DNA from: Actinomadura alba
Lineage (GTDB): Bacteria > Actinomycetota > Actinomycetes > Streptosporangiales > Streptosporangiaceae
Assembly: GCF_014323705.1 (NCBI RefSeq)
Contig: NZ_JABVEC010000019.1
Coordinates: 62,001-126,000 of the forward strand
Direction: 5' to 3'
Length of the DNA: 64,000 bases
This document shows, piece by piece, positions 1-8,218 of the stretch (its first letter is position 1; each line of letters starts with the position of its first letter). A program made the translations under genes and the position numbers. Below the pieces are notes generated by a model. That model had not been told where the DNA came from. It was given only the letters and a program-made list of their open reading frames with translations, and searched no databases.

Positions 1-1110
1 GCGCGGGATCACGATCGGCATGATGAGCCGCTGCATCCGGCGGCCGACCGCACCGGTCGTCTTGGTCGCGCGATTACCGCCGTCCGCCTTGGTCATCTTG
101 GCGACGCGCGTGCGGCGTGACCGGTCGTAGCCGGCGAGCGCGGCCGGGATCGAATCGGCCGTGGCCAGTTCCCTCGCGAGCGCCACGGTGTCCTCGAGCG
201 CCATCGACGCGCCCTGGCCCGAGCCCACCGGGTGCGCGGCGTCGCCGATGAGCACGGTGCGGTCGTCGTGCCAGGTCGGGACCTCGGCCAGTGCGTGCAT
301 GAGGGTCGGGCGGTGCAACCGGGTCGTCGCCCGCAGGACGGCTCGGGGCGCCTCCTCGAAGCGGTAGAGCCTGCCGAGCCGGGCCGGCCACTCGGCGTCG
401 GTGAGCCCGTCGGGCTCCGGGCGCCGGGGGCTGTTGACCTGTGCCGACCACCACACCGTGCCGTCGGGGGCGGGCAGGTAGAGGAAGGCGCCGTTCCGGG
501 CGAAGACCATGTTGAAGACGCCGGGCTCGATGTCGACGCCTTCGGCCTCGACGCCCTCCGCCACCCCGGACACGCTGTAGAGCCCGCCATAGGCAGGCGT
601 GGGGGCGGACGGGTCGAGGATCGACCGGGTGGCCGACCAGATGCCGTCGGCGCCGACGAGCAGGTCGGCGCTCGCGGTGCGCCCGCCGGCGAACTCGGCG
701 TGCACGCCGTCGGTGCCGTTGACGGCGGCCACCAGGCGTTCGCCCGTGACGACCCGGGCACCGGCGCGCCGTGCCTCGTCGCGCAGTGCCCCCACCAGGC
801 GGCCGCGCATCAGCGTGACGCTGCGCAGGGGGTCGGCGGACACGCGCCCGCGGGGGACGTCGCCCAGCAACGCGCCGGTACCCGACCACATGCGTTGCCG
901 GGCGACCTCGAATCCCGCACGCCGGACCTCGTCCAGGCAGCCGAGGGCGTCCAGTGCCCGCAGCCCGTTGGCGGCCAGGCTCAGGAACGAGCCGACCTGC
1001 CCGGCGGGCGGGTCGTACGCCTCGTACACGGTGACCTCGGCACCGATCCGCCGCAGCGCGATCGCTCCGGCCGCTCCCGCCACGCCTCCGCCGACCACGA
1101 TCACCCTCAC
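1..1110 (-). CDS. FAD-dependent monooxygenase, PHBH fold (3' end outside window)
   Basis: This is a class A flavoprotein monooxygenase that would use NAD(P)H and O2 to hydroxylate or epoxidise an unknown small molecule. The frame stays open from a GTG at 1110 to the window edge (370 codons seen). Residues 1-20 carry a Rossmann dinucleotide motif (VVGGGVAGAAG). A middle segment reads VGADGIWSATR (the DG motif), and near residues 285-292 is GDAAHP, which binds the FAD ribityl/pyrophosphate. These three motifs in this order define the family. The gene is divergent from a TetR gene, and a perfect inverted repeat lies between the two starts, so the TetR product is its likely repressor. The substrate cannot be told from sequence. 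Confidence 0.92.
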   Translation of the reverse strand, partial: MRVIVVGGGVAGAAGAIALRRIGAEVTVYEAYDPPAGQVGSFLSLAANGLRALDALGCLDEVRRAGFEVARQRMWSGTGALLGDVPRGRVSADPLRSVTLMRGRLVGALRDEARRAGARVVTGERLVAAVNGTDGVHAEFAGGRTASADLLVGADGIWSATRSILDPSAPTPAYGGLYSVSGVAEGVEAEGVDIEPGVFNMVFARNGAFLYLPAPDGTVWWSAQVNSPRRPEPDGLTDAEWPARLGRLYRFEEAPRAVLRATTRLHRPTLMHALAEVPTWHDDRTVLIGDAAHPVGSGQGASMALEDTVALARELATADSIPAALAGYDRSRRTRVAKMTKADGGNRATKTTGAVGRRMQRLIMPIVIPR

Positions 1111-1128
1111 GAGTCCTCCCGAACTCTG

Positions 1129-1154
1129 ATTCACCGAATCTCTATTCGGTGAAT
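1129..1154. promoter_or_regulatory. Perfect inverted repeat, likely TetR operator
   Basis: ATTCACCGAAT (1129-1139) and its exact reverse complement ATTCGGTGAAT (1144-1154) are separated by 4 bp. Each arm is itself nearly symmetric (ATTC...GAAT). The repeat lies between the divergent monooxygenase start (1110) and the TetR start (1207), the usual position for a self-regulating TetR operator. Confidence 0.75.
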
Positions 1155-1206
1155 TCTGGTTCAGTATGGGTACTGTCGTGGCACCGCGTCAACAGGAGGA
1201 CCGAGG

Positions 1207-1827
1207 GTGGGCGTACGAAGAGCGCGGGCGGCCGAGACCGAGGTCGCCCTCAAGCAGGCGGCGCGGCGGCTGTTCGTCGAACGCGGCTACCTGAACACCA
1301 AGATCACTGACATCACGCGGGAGGCGGGGCGCGCCACCGGCTCGTTCTACGACCACTTCACGAGCAAGGAGGACCTGCTACAGGCCCTGCTGCGCGACAT
1401 GGACACGCAGGCCGACGCCGAGATCGGAGAGGAACATCCCCGTGACCACGACCTCACCGACCCCGGTCAGCTCCGCGCCCATGTCGCCGTCGCATGGACC
1501 GTCCTGCGCGACCACCTGCCGGTGGTGGTGGCCGTACTGCAGTCGACCATGGCCGAGCAGCACGGCTCGGGCCGCGCCTGGCGGAACCTCACCGCCGAGA
1601 CGGCCGTCCTGCGCGACCACCTGGAGTACCTGCGAGAGCGCGGTCACGCCCTGCCCGGCGATCCGGCACTGGTCGCGGCCGCGATCGGTGCGATGATCTC
1701 GATGCTCGGCTACTCGTTCCTCACCTCGGGCGAGCACGTCCCGGAGCTGAGCGACGACGAGATCATCGACACGCTCAGCGCTCTGCTGCTGCACGGCCTC
1801 GCCGGTCAGGTGTCCCCAGAGTCGTGA
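1207..1827 (+). CDS. TetR/AcrR family transcriptional regulator
   Basis: A 206-aa one-component repressor. Residues 9-55 form the TetR helix-turn-helix (ALKQAARRLFVERGY ... ITREAGRATGSFYDHF), followed by an all-helical C-terminal ligand-binding region. The GTG start at 1207 is set by AGGAGGA at 1194-1200. It is divergent from the flavin monooxygenase, and the 26-bp inverted repeat between them is the likely shared operator. The ligand is probably the substrate or product of the monooxygenase (inference). Confidence 0.93.
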   Translation: MGVRRARAAETEVALKQAARRLFVERGYLNTKITDITREAGRATGSFYDHFTSKEDLLQALLRDMDTQADAEIGEEHPRDHDLTDPGQLRAHVAVAWTVLRDHLPVVVAVLQSTMAEQHGSGRAWRNLTAETAVLRDHLEYLRERGHALPGDPALVAAAIGAMISMLGYSFLTSGEHVPELSDDEIIDTLSALLLHGLAGQVSPES

Positions 1828-1876
1828 GCGGGGGCGGTCGTCGTTCAACCTGCACCGTGGCCGGCCGACGCCGTCG

Positions 1877-2779
1877 TCAGGCCGGCGGACCGGCGGGGGC
1901 GGAGACCGACTCCAGATAGCCGGCCACCTCGTCCTGCCGGAAGTACCGGGCCCAGCCGAGCGGGGTCTCCGAGAACCGCGGGTCGCGCACGCTCAGGTCG
2001 GCCCCACGCTCGACGAGCAGCCGTACGACCTCCAGCTCGCCCGCGCCGGCCGCGGAGTGGATCGCGGGGACGCCGTCGGCCGGGTCCACCTCGAACCCCG
2101 CGTCGGCCAGCAGGCGTACGACCCGCCAACTCCCCGCGGCCGCGGCCTGGCCGAGCATCGCCGGATGGGCATCGCGCAGGCCCGGATCGGCCGCGAGCAG
2201 CGACTTCACCTCCTGGAGATCGTCGCCCAGGCACGCGGCCACGAAGGGCTCGCGCGGCCGGGTCGCCTGGTAGAGGTCGCGGAGCACGCCGACCTCGGCG
2301 CCGTGATGAATGAGCTCGTCGACCTCGTGCAGGATGAAGGCCGCGCGGGTGTGCTCGGCGTAGGCGCCCGCAATAGGGCCCATGGGCTCGGGCAGCGCGG
2401 CCTCGTCGGCCGCGTCCACGTGACCGCGGAACAGCGCGTACGCCTGGTCGAGCCGTTCGAGCGCCTCCGCCGCCGTGCCCGGCGCACCCTCGCGGCCGGG
2501 CGCCGCCGCGGGTGTGACGCCGAGCCACGTGGCGTTGCGCTCGCCGCTCAACAGGTCGATGAGATGCGACAGCCGCCACGCGATCGTGGTCAGCGGCGCC
2601 GGCTCGGGCGGCAGCGGTGAGCCGTCGGCCCGCCAAGTGCCGTCGCCGGCGGCGCGGACCGTCCAGCAGTAGGGCGCCGGCTCCCAGAGGTACTCCTCGT
2701 CGGTCAATCCTTCGACGCGGGTGCGCAGTCGCTGCCAGGCGGTGTCGGAGAGATCGAGGAGCTCGCTCTTGAGTCTCAT
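1877..2779 (-). CDS. DinB-superfamily domain fused to ankyrin repeats
   Basis: A 300-aa cytoplasmic protein. The N-terminal ~165 residues look like a DinB/DfsB-type four-helix bundle (LSDTAWQRLRTRVEGLTDEEYLWEP, WRLSHLIDLLSGER, and late FILHEVDELIHHGAEVGVLRDLY with the spaced histidines that bind metal in this superfamily). Residues ~190-290 are ankyrin repeats (IHSAAGAGELEVVRLLVERGADL). The start at 2779 appears leaderless: TACGGT lies 6 nt before ATG. DinB-like proteins include thiol-dependent transferases, and the ankyrin part would bind a protein partner. Its function here is unknown, and the fusion is not a common textbook architecture. Confidence 0.85.
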   Translation of the reverse strand: MRLKSELLDLSDTAWQRLRTRVEGLTDEEYLWEPAPYCWTVRAAGDGTWRADGSPLPPEPAPLTTIAWRLSHLIDLLSGERNATWLGVTPAAAPGREGAPGTAAEALERLDQAYALFRGHVDAADEAALPEPMGPIAGAYAEHTRAAFILHEVDELIHHGAEVGVLRDLYQATRPREPFVAACLGDDLQEVKSLLAADPGLRDAHPAMLGQAAAAGSWRVVRLLADAGFEVDPADGVPAIHSAAGAGELEVVRLLVERGADLSVRDPRFSETPLGWARYFRQDEVAGYLESVSAPAGPPA

Positions 2780-2881
2780 GGCGAAACCGTACGATCGAGC
2801 GCGGACAGGGACGGTCCTCTTTCGGGTTCCTGTTCAGGCGACCTACCCGACCTACGCGACGGACGGCCAGAAGTCCGGTGC

Positions 2882-4495
2882 TCATCCGGCGACGGCCGTC
2901 GGGGAGCCCTTCGCACAGCTGAGGTCCGTGGCGGGAAGGGCACCGTCGCGGAGGTAGGCGTTGACGGAGTCGTTGACGCACGCGTTCCCGTACCGGGGGT
3001 ACACGGCGTGGATGCGGGCACCGCGCAGAGTGAGCAGCCGCGATCCGGTCATCAGGCGGCGCAGGGCCAGGCCGTGCCGGTAAACCGTGCGGGTGTCACC
3101 GGTCGCAGCGATGATCAGTGCCGGGACGTCGTTGCGCACCCGGGTCGGTTCCTCTCGTGGCGGCTCCGGCCAGAAGGCGCAGGGGCTGATGTTGTTCAGC
3201 AGGGGTCCGGTGACCGGCTGTCGCGAGCGAGCGGCTTCGATCTTCGTCCAGTACGACTCCGGGTCGCGGTGCACCGCCCGGTCACCACAGAGGATGGCCG
3301 CCTGTGAACTGCCGGACCGCGAGTCCGCGCCGGTCAGCAGTGACTCCAGCGCGGCCCTGAGCCCGTCGGTGGGCTCGGCCGGCCGGCCCGCGGCGGCGTC
3401 CCTGAGCACACGCACGTTGGCGGCGAGGTTCGCGGCGGCCTCGTCACGGTCGTCGTCCAAAGCGGCGAACAACAGGAAGGGGACCATGTGCTCGTCCACC
3501 CGGAGGTCGGCACCGACGCGGAGCGGGCGCCTCGCCGCGACCCGGATGATCCGCTCCACGGTGGCGAGCACGGCGCGCCGCGTGGCGCCCAGACCGTACT
3601 CGCCGTCGCGCCGCGCGGCCCAGGCGGCCCAGTCGCGCAAGGCGGCCTCGTTGGCCGGGGCGGCGTCGGCCAGCATGTCCTCGGCCCCGTACCGGCGCGG
3701 ATCGACGGCACTGTCGAGCACGAACCGGTCGGTGCGCCGAGGGAACATCTGGGTGTAGACCGCGCCCAGATAGGTGCCGTACGAGGCCCCGTAGTACGAG
3801 ATCCGCCGCTCCCCGAGTGCCGCGCGGATGACGTCCATGTCCCGCACGATGTTCCGGGTGGTCATGTGCGGCAGCAGGTCGGGGTGGCGCCGCGCGCACC
3901 TGTCGGCGAGATCGCGTTCGAAGGCGGCCATCCGGTCGAATCCCGCGCGGTCCAGCCCGGCCGAGCGGGTCCAGACGCCGGTCGGCCAGCCGCAGTCCAC
4001 CGCCGTGCTGCGCCCGCTCGATCTCGGGTCCATCCCGATCAGGTCGAACCGTGGCCCCACGTCGCCCATGAGCGAACGGACGTACGGCGGCAGATCCATC
4101 GACCCGCCGCCGGGGCCGCCGCCGTTGAGCAGCATGGTCCCGATCCGGTGCGCGCCGTCGGCGGCCTTGAGCCGGGACATCGCCACCGTGATGGTGCGGC
4201 CGCCCGGATCGGAATAGTCGAGCGGCACCGTCACCTCGCCGCACTGTGCCCCGGCCCGGTCGAGCTCCTCGCCGAGCCCGTCTTCCGGCCCCTGCCGGCA
4301 TGCCTTCCACGCGATGCGCTGCCGGTGGAACCGGGTCGCTTCCGGACCGGCCTCGGCGGCAGGGCCGATGGCGGGCCGGGTCTCGCCCGGCGAGGCGGCG
4401 GACGGGCGGGTCGTGGTGACACCGGCGGTGGCCAGTGCCGCGGCGGCCAGCCCGGCGGCCAGCGCCCTGTTCCGGATGGATCTCGTTCGGTTCAT
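2882..4495 (-). CDS. Secreted alpha/beta hydrolase, tripeptidyl aminopeptidase (TAP/SlpD-E) family
   Basis: A 537-aa exported peptidase of the MEROPS S33 type that would remove short peptides from the N-termini of extracellular proteins. An Arg-rich N-region and Ala-rich core (residues 1-35) make a signal peptide. LNGGGPGGG (about 123-131) is the oxyanion-hole loop, GASYG places the nucleophile at Ser238, and late segments ATGDTRT and RGARIHAVYP supply the Asp and His. Length and the C-terminal TAP-like region fit the family. SD GAGAGG precedes ATG 4495. It lies just downstream of another secreted serine hydrolase on the same strand. Confidence 0.92.
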   Translation of the reverse strand: MNRTRSIRNRALAAGLAAAALATAGVTTTRPSAASPGETRPAIGPAAEAGPEATRFHRQRIAWKACRQGPEDGLGEELDRAGAQCGEVTVPLDYSDPGGRTITVAMSRLKAADGAHRIGTMLLNGGGPGGGSMDLPPYVRSLMGDVGPRFDLIGMDPRSSGRSTAVDCGWPTGVWTRSAGLDRAGFDRMAAFERDLADRCARRHPDLLPHMTTRNIVRDMDVIRAALGERRISYYGASYGTYLGAVYTQMFPRRTDRFVLDSAVDPRRYGAEDMLADAAPANEAALRDWAAWAARRDGEYGLGATRRAVLATVERIIRVAARRPLRVGADLRVDEHMVPFLLFAALDDDRDEAAANLAANVRVLRDAAAGRPAEPTDGLRAALESLLTGADSRSGSSQAAILCGDRAVHRDPESYWTKIEAARSRQPVTGPLLNNISPCAFWPEPPREEPTRVRNDVPALIIAATGDTRTVYRHGLALRRLMTGSRLLTLRGARIHAVYPRYGNACVNDSVNAYLRDGALPATDLSCAKGSPTAVAG

Positions 4496-4598
4496 GTCGC
4501 CTCTCGGTCGTTGCGTCTTGGGTCGTTGCGTCTTGCGTGATCCGGCCGCGCTTCCCCGGTGGTGTTCCGGCCTCCCGCGCGGGCGAAGGGCCCGGCGA

Positions 4599-5849
4599 TC
4601 AGCGCCCGCCGCACAGGGCGGCCTGGACGGCGTCGAGCATGGTCCGGTGGGCTTCCGCCGAGTCGATGTTCTGGTTGAGGACGAGCTGCACCCGCCTGCC
4701 GTCGGCGGTGATCCCGCCTGCCGTGTCGTATCCGGGCACGGTGCCGCCGTGGCCCCAGTACCGGCCGCCGCATCTCAGCGGGGTGGAGAACAGGCCGAGG
4801 CCGTAACGGGCGCCCGGCCAGGTCCGCTCCGGATCGGCGGGCACCGTGCGGACCATCTGCGCGAGCCGGACCGGTGGCAGCAGCCGGCCGCCGAGCAGCG
4901 CGGCGAAGAACCGGTTCTCGTCGGCGAGCGTGGACACCAGCGCGCCCCCGGCACCGCCGTACGACATGTCGAACTCGGTGACGTCGGTCCGGCGGGTGTC
5001 GCCGCCCGCCTCCGTCACCAGCGTGTAGCCACGCGGATGGGGGCCGCGGATGCGGGTGGAGCCGCCGGGCCAGTAGGTGCCGCGCAGGCCCAGCGGCCGG
5101 ATGATCCGGCGGGTGACCTCCTCGGTCACCCCGTGTCCGGTGACCTTTTCGATGAGCATCCCGGCGATGACGTAGTTGGTCGTCGAGTAGTTCCACGCGG
5201 AGCCCGGGCGCGGCAGGGCGAGTGCCACCGCGACCTGCTCGCGCGGCTCGAAGCGGCGGAACCGGAACGTGTCGAGCCGGGTCCAGTCGAGCGCGGAGAC
5301 GTGATCGGGCAGGCCGCTGGTGTGCCGCAGAAGCCCCCGGACAGTGATCGCCCGGCCGTCGTGACCGTTTCCCCGGATCAGGCCGGGGAGGTAACGCTCC
5401 ACCGGAGCGTCGAGCTCGACCAGCCCCTCGGCGGCGAGCTGAAGCACCACGGTCGCCGTGAAGGTCTTGGTGGTGCTGCCGATCCGCACCCGCTGCCCGG
5501 CGGACATCGGGCGGCCGGTTCGCACATCGGCCACTCCGCTCGCCGAGGTCCAGCGACCACATCCCGGCCCGGCCACCTCCACGGCCGCGCCGGCCAGCCC
5601 GTACGTCCCGGTCAGGGTGTCCAGGGCCCGCTGGACCGCCCGGCGGTCACCACAACCGTGCGCCGGTCGCCCGCCGACCGGCCGGGTGCTCTCCCCGGTG
5701 ACGGCGGCGCCGGTGACGGTGGTCGTGGCGGCACCGGCCGGGGTGACGGCGATCGCGGCGGCGGTGACGGTGGTCGCGGCGGCCAGTGCCAGAACCGACC
5801 CGGCTCTCGGCACGGTCCGCCTGCCCGTTCGCCGTCCACGCCGCGTCAT
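4599..5849 (-). CDS. Secreted serine hydrolase, class C beta-lactamase / D-Ala-D-Ala carboxypeptidase fold
   Basis: A 416-aa SxxK penicillin-binding-type hydrolase. A signal peptide ends about residue 40. STTK gives catalytic Ser125/Lys128, NYSTTNY holds the Tyr (about 221) in the YxN-like position though the third residue is Thr rather than Asn, and WGHGGT is the HxG-type motif on the last strand. It may trim D-amino-acid peptides or act as an esterase, and activity as a true beta-lactamase is doubtful. I chose ATG 5849 over ATG 5873 because it has GGTGAGG upstream and gives a cleaner signal peptide. It is divergent from a histidine kinase. Confidence 0.9.
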   Translation of the reverse strand: MTRRGRRTGRRTVPRAGSVLALAAATTVTAAAIAVTPAGAATTTVTGAAVTGESTRPVGGRPAHGCGDRRAVQRALDTLTGTYGLAGAAVEVAGPGCGRWTSASGVADVRTGRPMSAGQRVRIGSTTKTFTATVVLQLAAEGLVELDAPVERYLPGLIRGNGHDGRAITVRGLLRHTSGLPDHVSALDWTRLDTFRFRRFEPREQVAVALALPRPGSAWNYSTTNYVIAGMLIEKVTGHGVTEEVTRRIIRPLGLRGTYWPGGSTRIRGPHPRGYTLVTEAGGDTRRTDVTEFDMSYGGAGGALVSTLADENRFFAALLGGRLLPPVRLAQMVRTVPADPERTWPGARYGLGLFSTPLRCGGRYWGHGGTVPGYDTAGGITADGRRVQLVLNQNIDSAEAHRTMLDAVQAALCGGR

Positions 5850-5929
5850 GGGCGCCTCACCTGATCTCTCCATGCCGAAAAGGAGATCGCGGCGGAGCGG
5901 TCGCGGTCACTGGCGGCAGATCCCGTCTC

Positions 5930-5953
5930 GGTACTAGTGCCAGCACTAGTGCC
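5930..5953. promoter_or_regulatory. Tandem palindromes in the hydrolase/kinase divergent promoter
   Basis: GGTACTAGTG and CACTAGTGCC sit 4 bp apart. They form a near-perfect inverted repeat and also a direct repeat of ACTAGTGCC. The block ends about 20 bp before the -10-like TAGCTT (5973-5978) of the kinase gene, so a bound regulator would cover the -35 region. Confidence 0.55.
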
Positions 5954-5972
5954 GAGGCGGTGCGGGCTCCGG

Positions 5973-5978
5973 TAGCTT
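5973..5978 (+). promoter_or_regulatory. -10 element of leaderless kinase gene
   Basis: TAGCTT fits the actinobacterial TAnnnT -10 box and ends 7 nt before the GTG start at 5986. This is the spacing expected when transcription begins at the start codon. No Shine-Dalgarno sequence is present. Confidence 0.5.
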
Positions 5979-5985
5979 CGTCACC

Positions 5986-7314
5986 GTGGCATCCGTGCCC
6001 AGCACACCGTGGCGGGCGATGGCGGGCAGTCCGCTCCGGTTCCTCGGCTCCGAATGGCCGTGGCGCTCACTGGCCTACCTGCTCAGCGGGTCGATGCTGG
6101 GTTCGGCGTGCATGGTGGCGGTGGCCGCCCTCGCGTTGTTCGGCATCGCGCTCGCCCTCATGGTCGTCGGTCTCGCGCTGCTGGCGGGCCTGGCCGTGAT
6201 CGGTGTTCCGGTCGCCACCGTGGAACGGTCCCGGTTGCGGCTCATCGATCCGGTCCCCGTGACGGGAGCACATCGCACGCCGGCCGGCCCGGGACCGCTC
6301 GGCTGGATGCGCACCAGGCTGAGCGAACCGGCGACCTGGCGCGAGCTGGCCTACACGCTGCTGCTGTCGGCCGGCCTGTGGCCGATCGACCTACTCGTCG
6401 CGGGCGGCGTTCTGGTGCTGATCGGCGGGCTGCTCTTCGCGGCCGGTGCCGCGCTGATCAATCCGGAGACCGAGGCGACGCTGCTGGTGTTCTCGGCGAC
6501 CGGCCCGCGGGCGACGGCCGTCGCGCTGCTCCTGGCGTCGCTGGTCGCCGTCGCCGGCGCCTACCTGGTGACGTTCGTCGCGGCGGGGCACGCGGTGATC
6601 GCACGGACGCTGCTCGGCTCTCGCGAGGAGGAGCTCGGCGCGCAGGTCGCCGAGGTCTCCCGGTCACGCGAGCGGCTGGTGAACGCGTTCGCCGCCGAGC
6701 GCCGCCGGATCGAGCGTGACCTGCACGACGGCGCACAGCAGCGGCTCGTCTCGCTCACGATGAAGCTGGGGATCGTCCGGGTGGAGCTGCGCGACGCCGG
6801 CGACGACCTCGCGGCCCTGCTGGCCGGCGCGCACGAGGACGCCAAGCGCGCGCTCGTCGAGCTGCGCGAGATCGTCAACGGGGTCCATCCGCAGCTCCTC
6901 ACCGATCGCGGCCTGCCGCCCGCTCTCACCGAGCTGGCCCGCCGGTCGGCGGTGCCGGCCGAGGTCGAGGTTCGCCTGCCCGGACGGCTGCCCGACGACG
7001 TCGAGCACGCCGCCTATTTCGCGGTCAGTGAGGCGCTCACCAATGTCGTCAAGCACTCGCACGCCGCCCATGTACGGATCAGCGGCCGGCTGAGCGACGA
7101 CGTCGTCCTCACCCTCGAGGTCGAGGACGACGGTGTCGGCGGAGCGGCCGTGCGCGCCGGCGGAGGGCTGGAGGGCCTCGCCGACCGGTTGGCCGTCGTG
7201 AACGGGACGCTGACGGTGTCGAGCCCGCGCGGCGGGCCGACCGTCGTCGGCCTCGCCATCCCCTGCGCCCCGGGCGCGGATGGTCCGTACGGCATGACGA
7301 CCGGGGCGGCATGA
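5986..7314 (+). CDS. Sensor histidine kinase, HisKA_3 (NarL-system) type
   Basis: A 442-aa membrane kinase. Residues ~30-75 and ~125-205 contain hydrophobic segments of a four-helix membrane sensor domain. A coiled stretch leads to the dimerisation/phosphoacceptor helix (RRRIERDLHDGAQQRL, His247), and the C-terminal ATPase domain shows SEALTNVVKHS (N box) and DDGVGG (G1). This is the architecture of kinases that phosphorylate NarL/FixJ-type regulators. The matching regulator is probably the convergent gene at 7383-8030, an arrangement less common than co-directional pairs. The signal is unknown, and the divergent secreted hydrolase is a plausible target. Confidence 0.92.
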   Translation: MASVPSTPWRAMAGSPLRFLGSEWPWRSLAYLLSGSMLGSACMVAVAALALFGIALALMVVGLALLAGLAVIGVPVATVERSRLRLIDPVPVTGAHRTPAGPGPLGWMRTRLSEPATWRELAYTLLLSAGLWPIDLLVAGGVLVLIGGLLFAAGAALINPETEATLLVFSATGPRATAVALLLASLVAVAGAYLVTFVAAGHAVIARTLLGSREEELGAQVAEVSRSRERLVNAFAAERRRIERDLHDGAQQRLVSLTMKLGIVRVELRDAGDDLAALLAGAHEDAKRALVELREIVNGVHPQLLTDRGLPPALTELARRSAVPAEVEVRLPGRLPDDVEHAAYFAVSEALTNVVKHSHAAHVRISGRLSDDVVLTLEVEDDGVGGAAVRAGGGLEGLADRLAVVNGTLTVSSPRGGPTVVGLAIPCAPGADGPYGMTTGAA

Positions 7315-7382
7315 CTGTCCACGGCCGGGCCGTGCTCCGCCCGGTACCGGTGCCCGGAGGCGCCCGTGCCCGGCGGTGCCGT

Positions 7383-8030
7383 TCATCGTGAGCCGCGCAG
7401 GTAGGCGAGGATCGCCATGACCCGGCGGTTGTGGTCCTCACTCGGCGGCAGATCCAGCTTGGCCAGCAGGTTGGCGATGTGCTTGCTCACCGCGGCCTCG
7501 GTGACCACGAGCTCCCGGGCGATCGCGGCGTTGGACCGGCCCTCGGCCATGAGCGCGAGCACCTCGCGTTCCCTTGCGGTCAGGCGCCGGAGCGGATCCG
7601 CCCGATCTCGCAGCAGCTGACGGACCACCTCGGGATCGATGACCGTGGCACCGCCGGCCACCTGCCGCAACGCCCCGAGGAACTCGGCGACGTCCCCGAT
7701 CCGATCCTTGAGGAGGTAGCCGACGCCGGCGGCGCCGTCCGGCTCGAGCAACTCGGCGGCATAGGTCCGCTCCACGTACTGGCTGAGCGCCAGCACGGCG
7801 AGGCGGGGGTGCCTCGACCGCAGTGTCACCGCCGCCCGCAGTCCCTCGTCGGTGAAGCTCGGCGGCATCCTGACATCGGTGATCACCAGATCCGGCTCGT
7901 GCTCCTCGACGGCCGCCATCAGCGCTTCGGCGTCGCCCACCGCCGCCACGACGCGATGGCCGAACCGTTCGAGCAGCCCGGCCAGCCCCTCCCGCAGCAG
8001 CACACCGTCCTCGGCGAGCACGACCCGCAC
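7383..8030 (-). CDS. NarL/FixJ-family response regulator
   Basis: A 215-aa regulator with an N-terminal receiver domain (acidic AED, phosphoacceptor Asp52 in TDVRMPP, conserved Lys in LLKDR) and a C-terminal LuxR-type helix-turn-helix (LTAREREVLALMAEG ... VSKHIANLLAKL). The open frame runs further upstream, but GTG 8030 is favoured because GGAGG lies 5 nt before it and the receiver fold starts immediately (MRVVLAEDG). It converges on the kinase gene with only 68 bp between the stop codons. Two near-identical 20-bp repeats lie upstream. Confidence 0.92.
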   Translation of the reverse strand: MRVVLAEDGVLLREGLAGLLERFGHRVVAAVGDAEALMAAVEEHEPDLVITDVRMPPSFTDEGLRAAVTLRSRHPRLAVLALSQYVERTYAAELLEPDGAAGVGYLLKDRIGDVAEFLGALRQVAGGATVIDPEVVRQLLRDRADPLRRLTAREREVLALMAEGRSNAAIARELVVTEAAVSKHIANLLAKLDLPPSEDHNRRVMAILAYLRGSR

Positions 8031-8123
8031 AGAGTCCTCCGCACGCACCCGATCTCCCTGCTGAGCCGTCGAACCGGCCGCCGTCACGTGGCGCGGCCAC
8101 CGAGCCGGTACCGGCCGCAGACC

Positions 8124-8180
8124 GATCATCTTCGCGGAAGCGTCCGTACTGACCGCACCCGATCATCCTCGCGGAAGCGT
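8124..8180. repeat. Pair of 20-bp direct repeats upstream of the response regulator
   Basis: GATCATCTTCGCGGAAGCGT (8124-8143) recurs as GATCATCCTCGCGGAAGCGT (8161-8180), 19 of 20 bases identical, start-to-start 37 bp. The second copy continues into a small palindrome, CGGAA-GCG-TTCCG. The position, between the regulator start at 8030 and the end of the next gene, suggests binding sites for this or another regulator. Confidence 0.6.
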
Positions 8181-8218
8181 TCCGTGTCCGGGAGCAGTCC
8201 AGGCCGTCTCCTGATCGT

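Noticed and set aside
4599..5849. Antibiotic-resistance beta-lactamase
   Set aside because: SxxK and HxG are present, but the YxN position is YST and the protein resembles broad serine hydrolases; resistance cannot be claimed from sequence.
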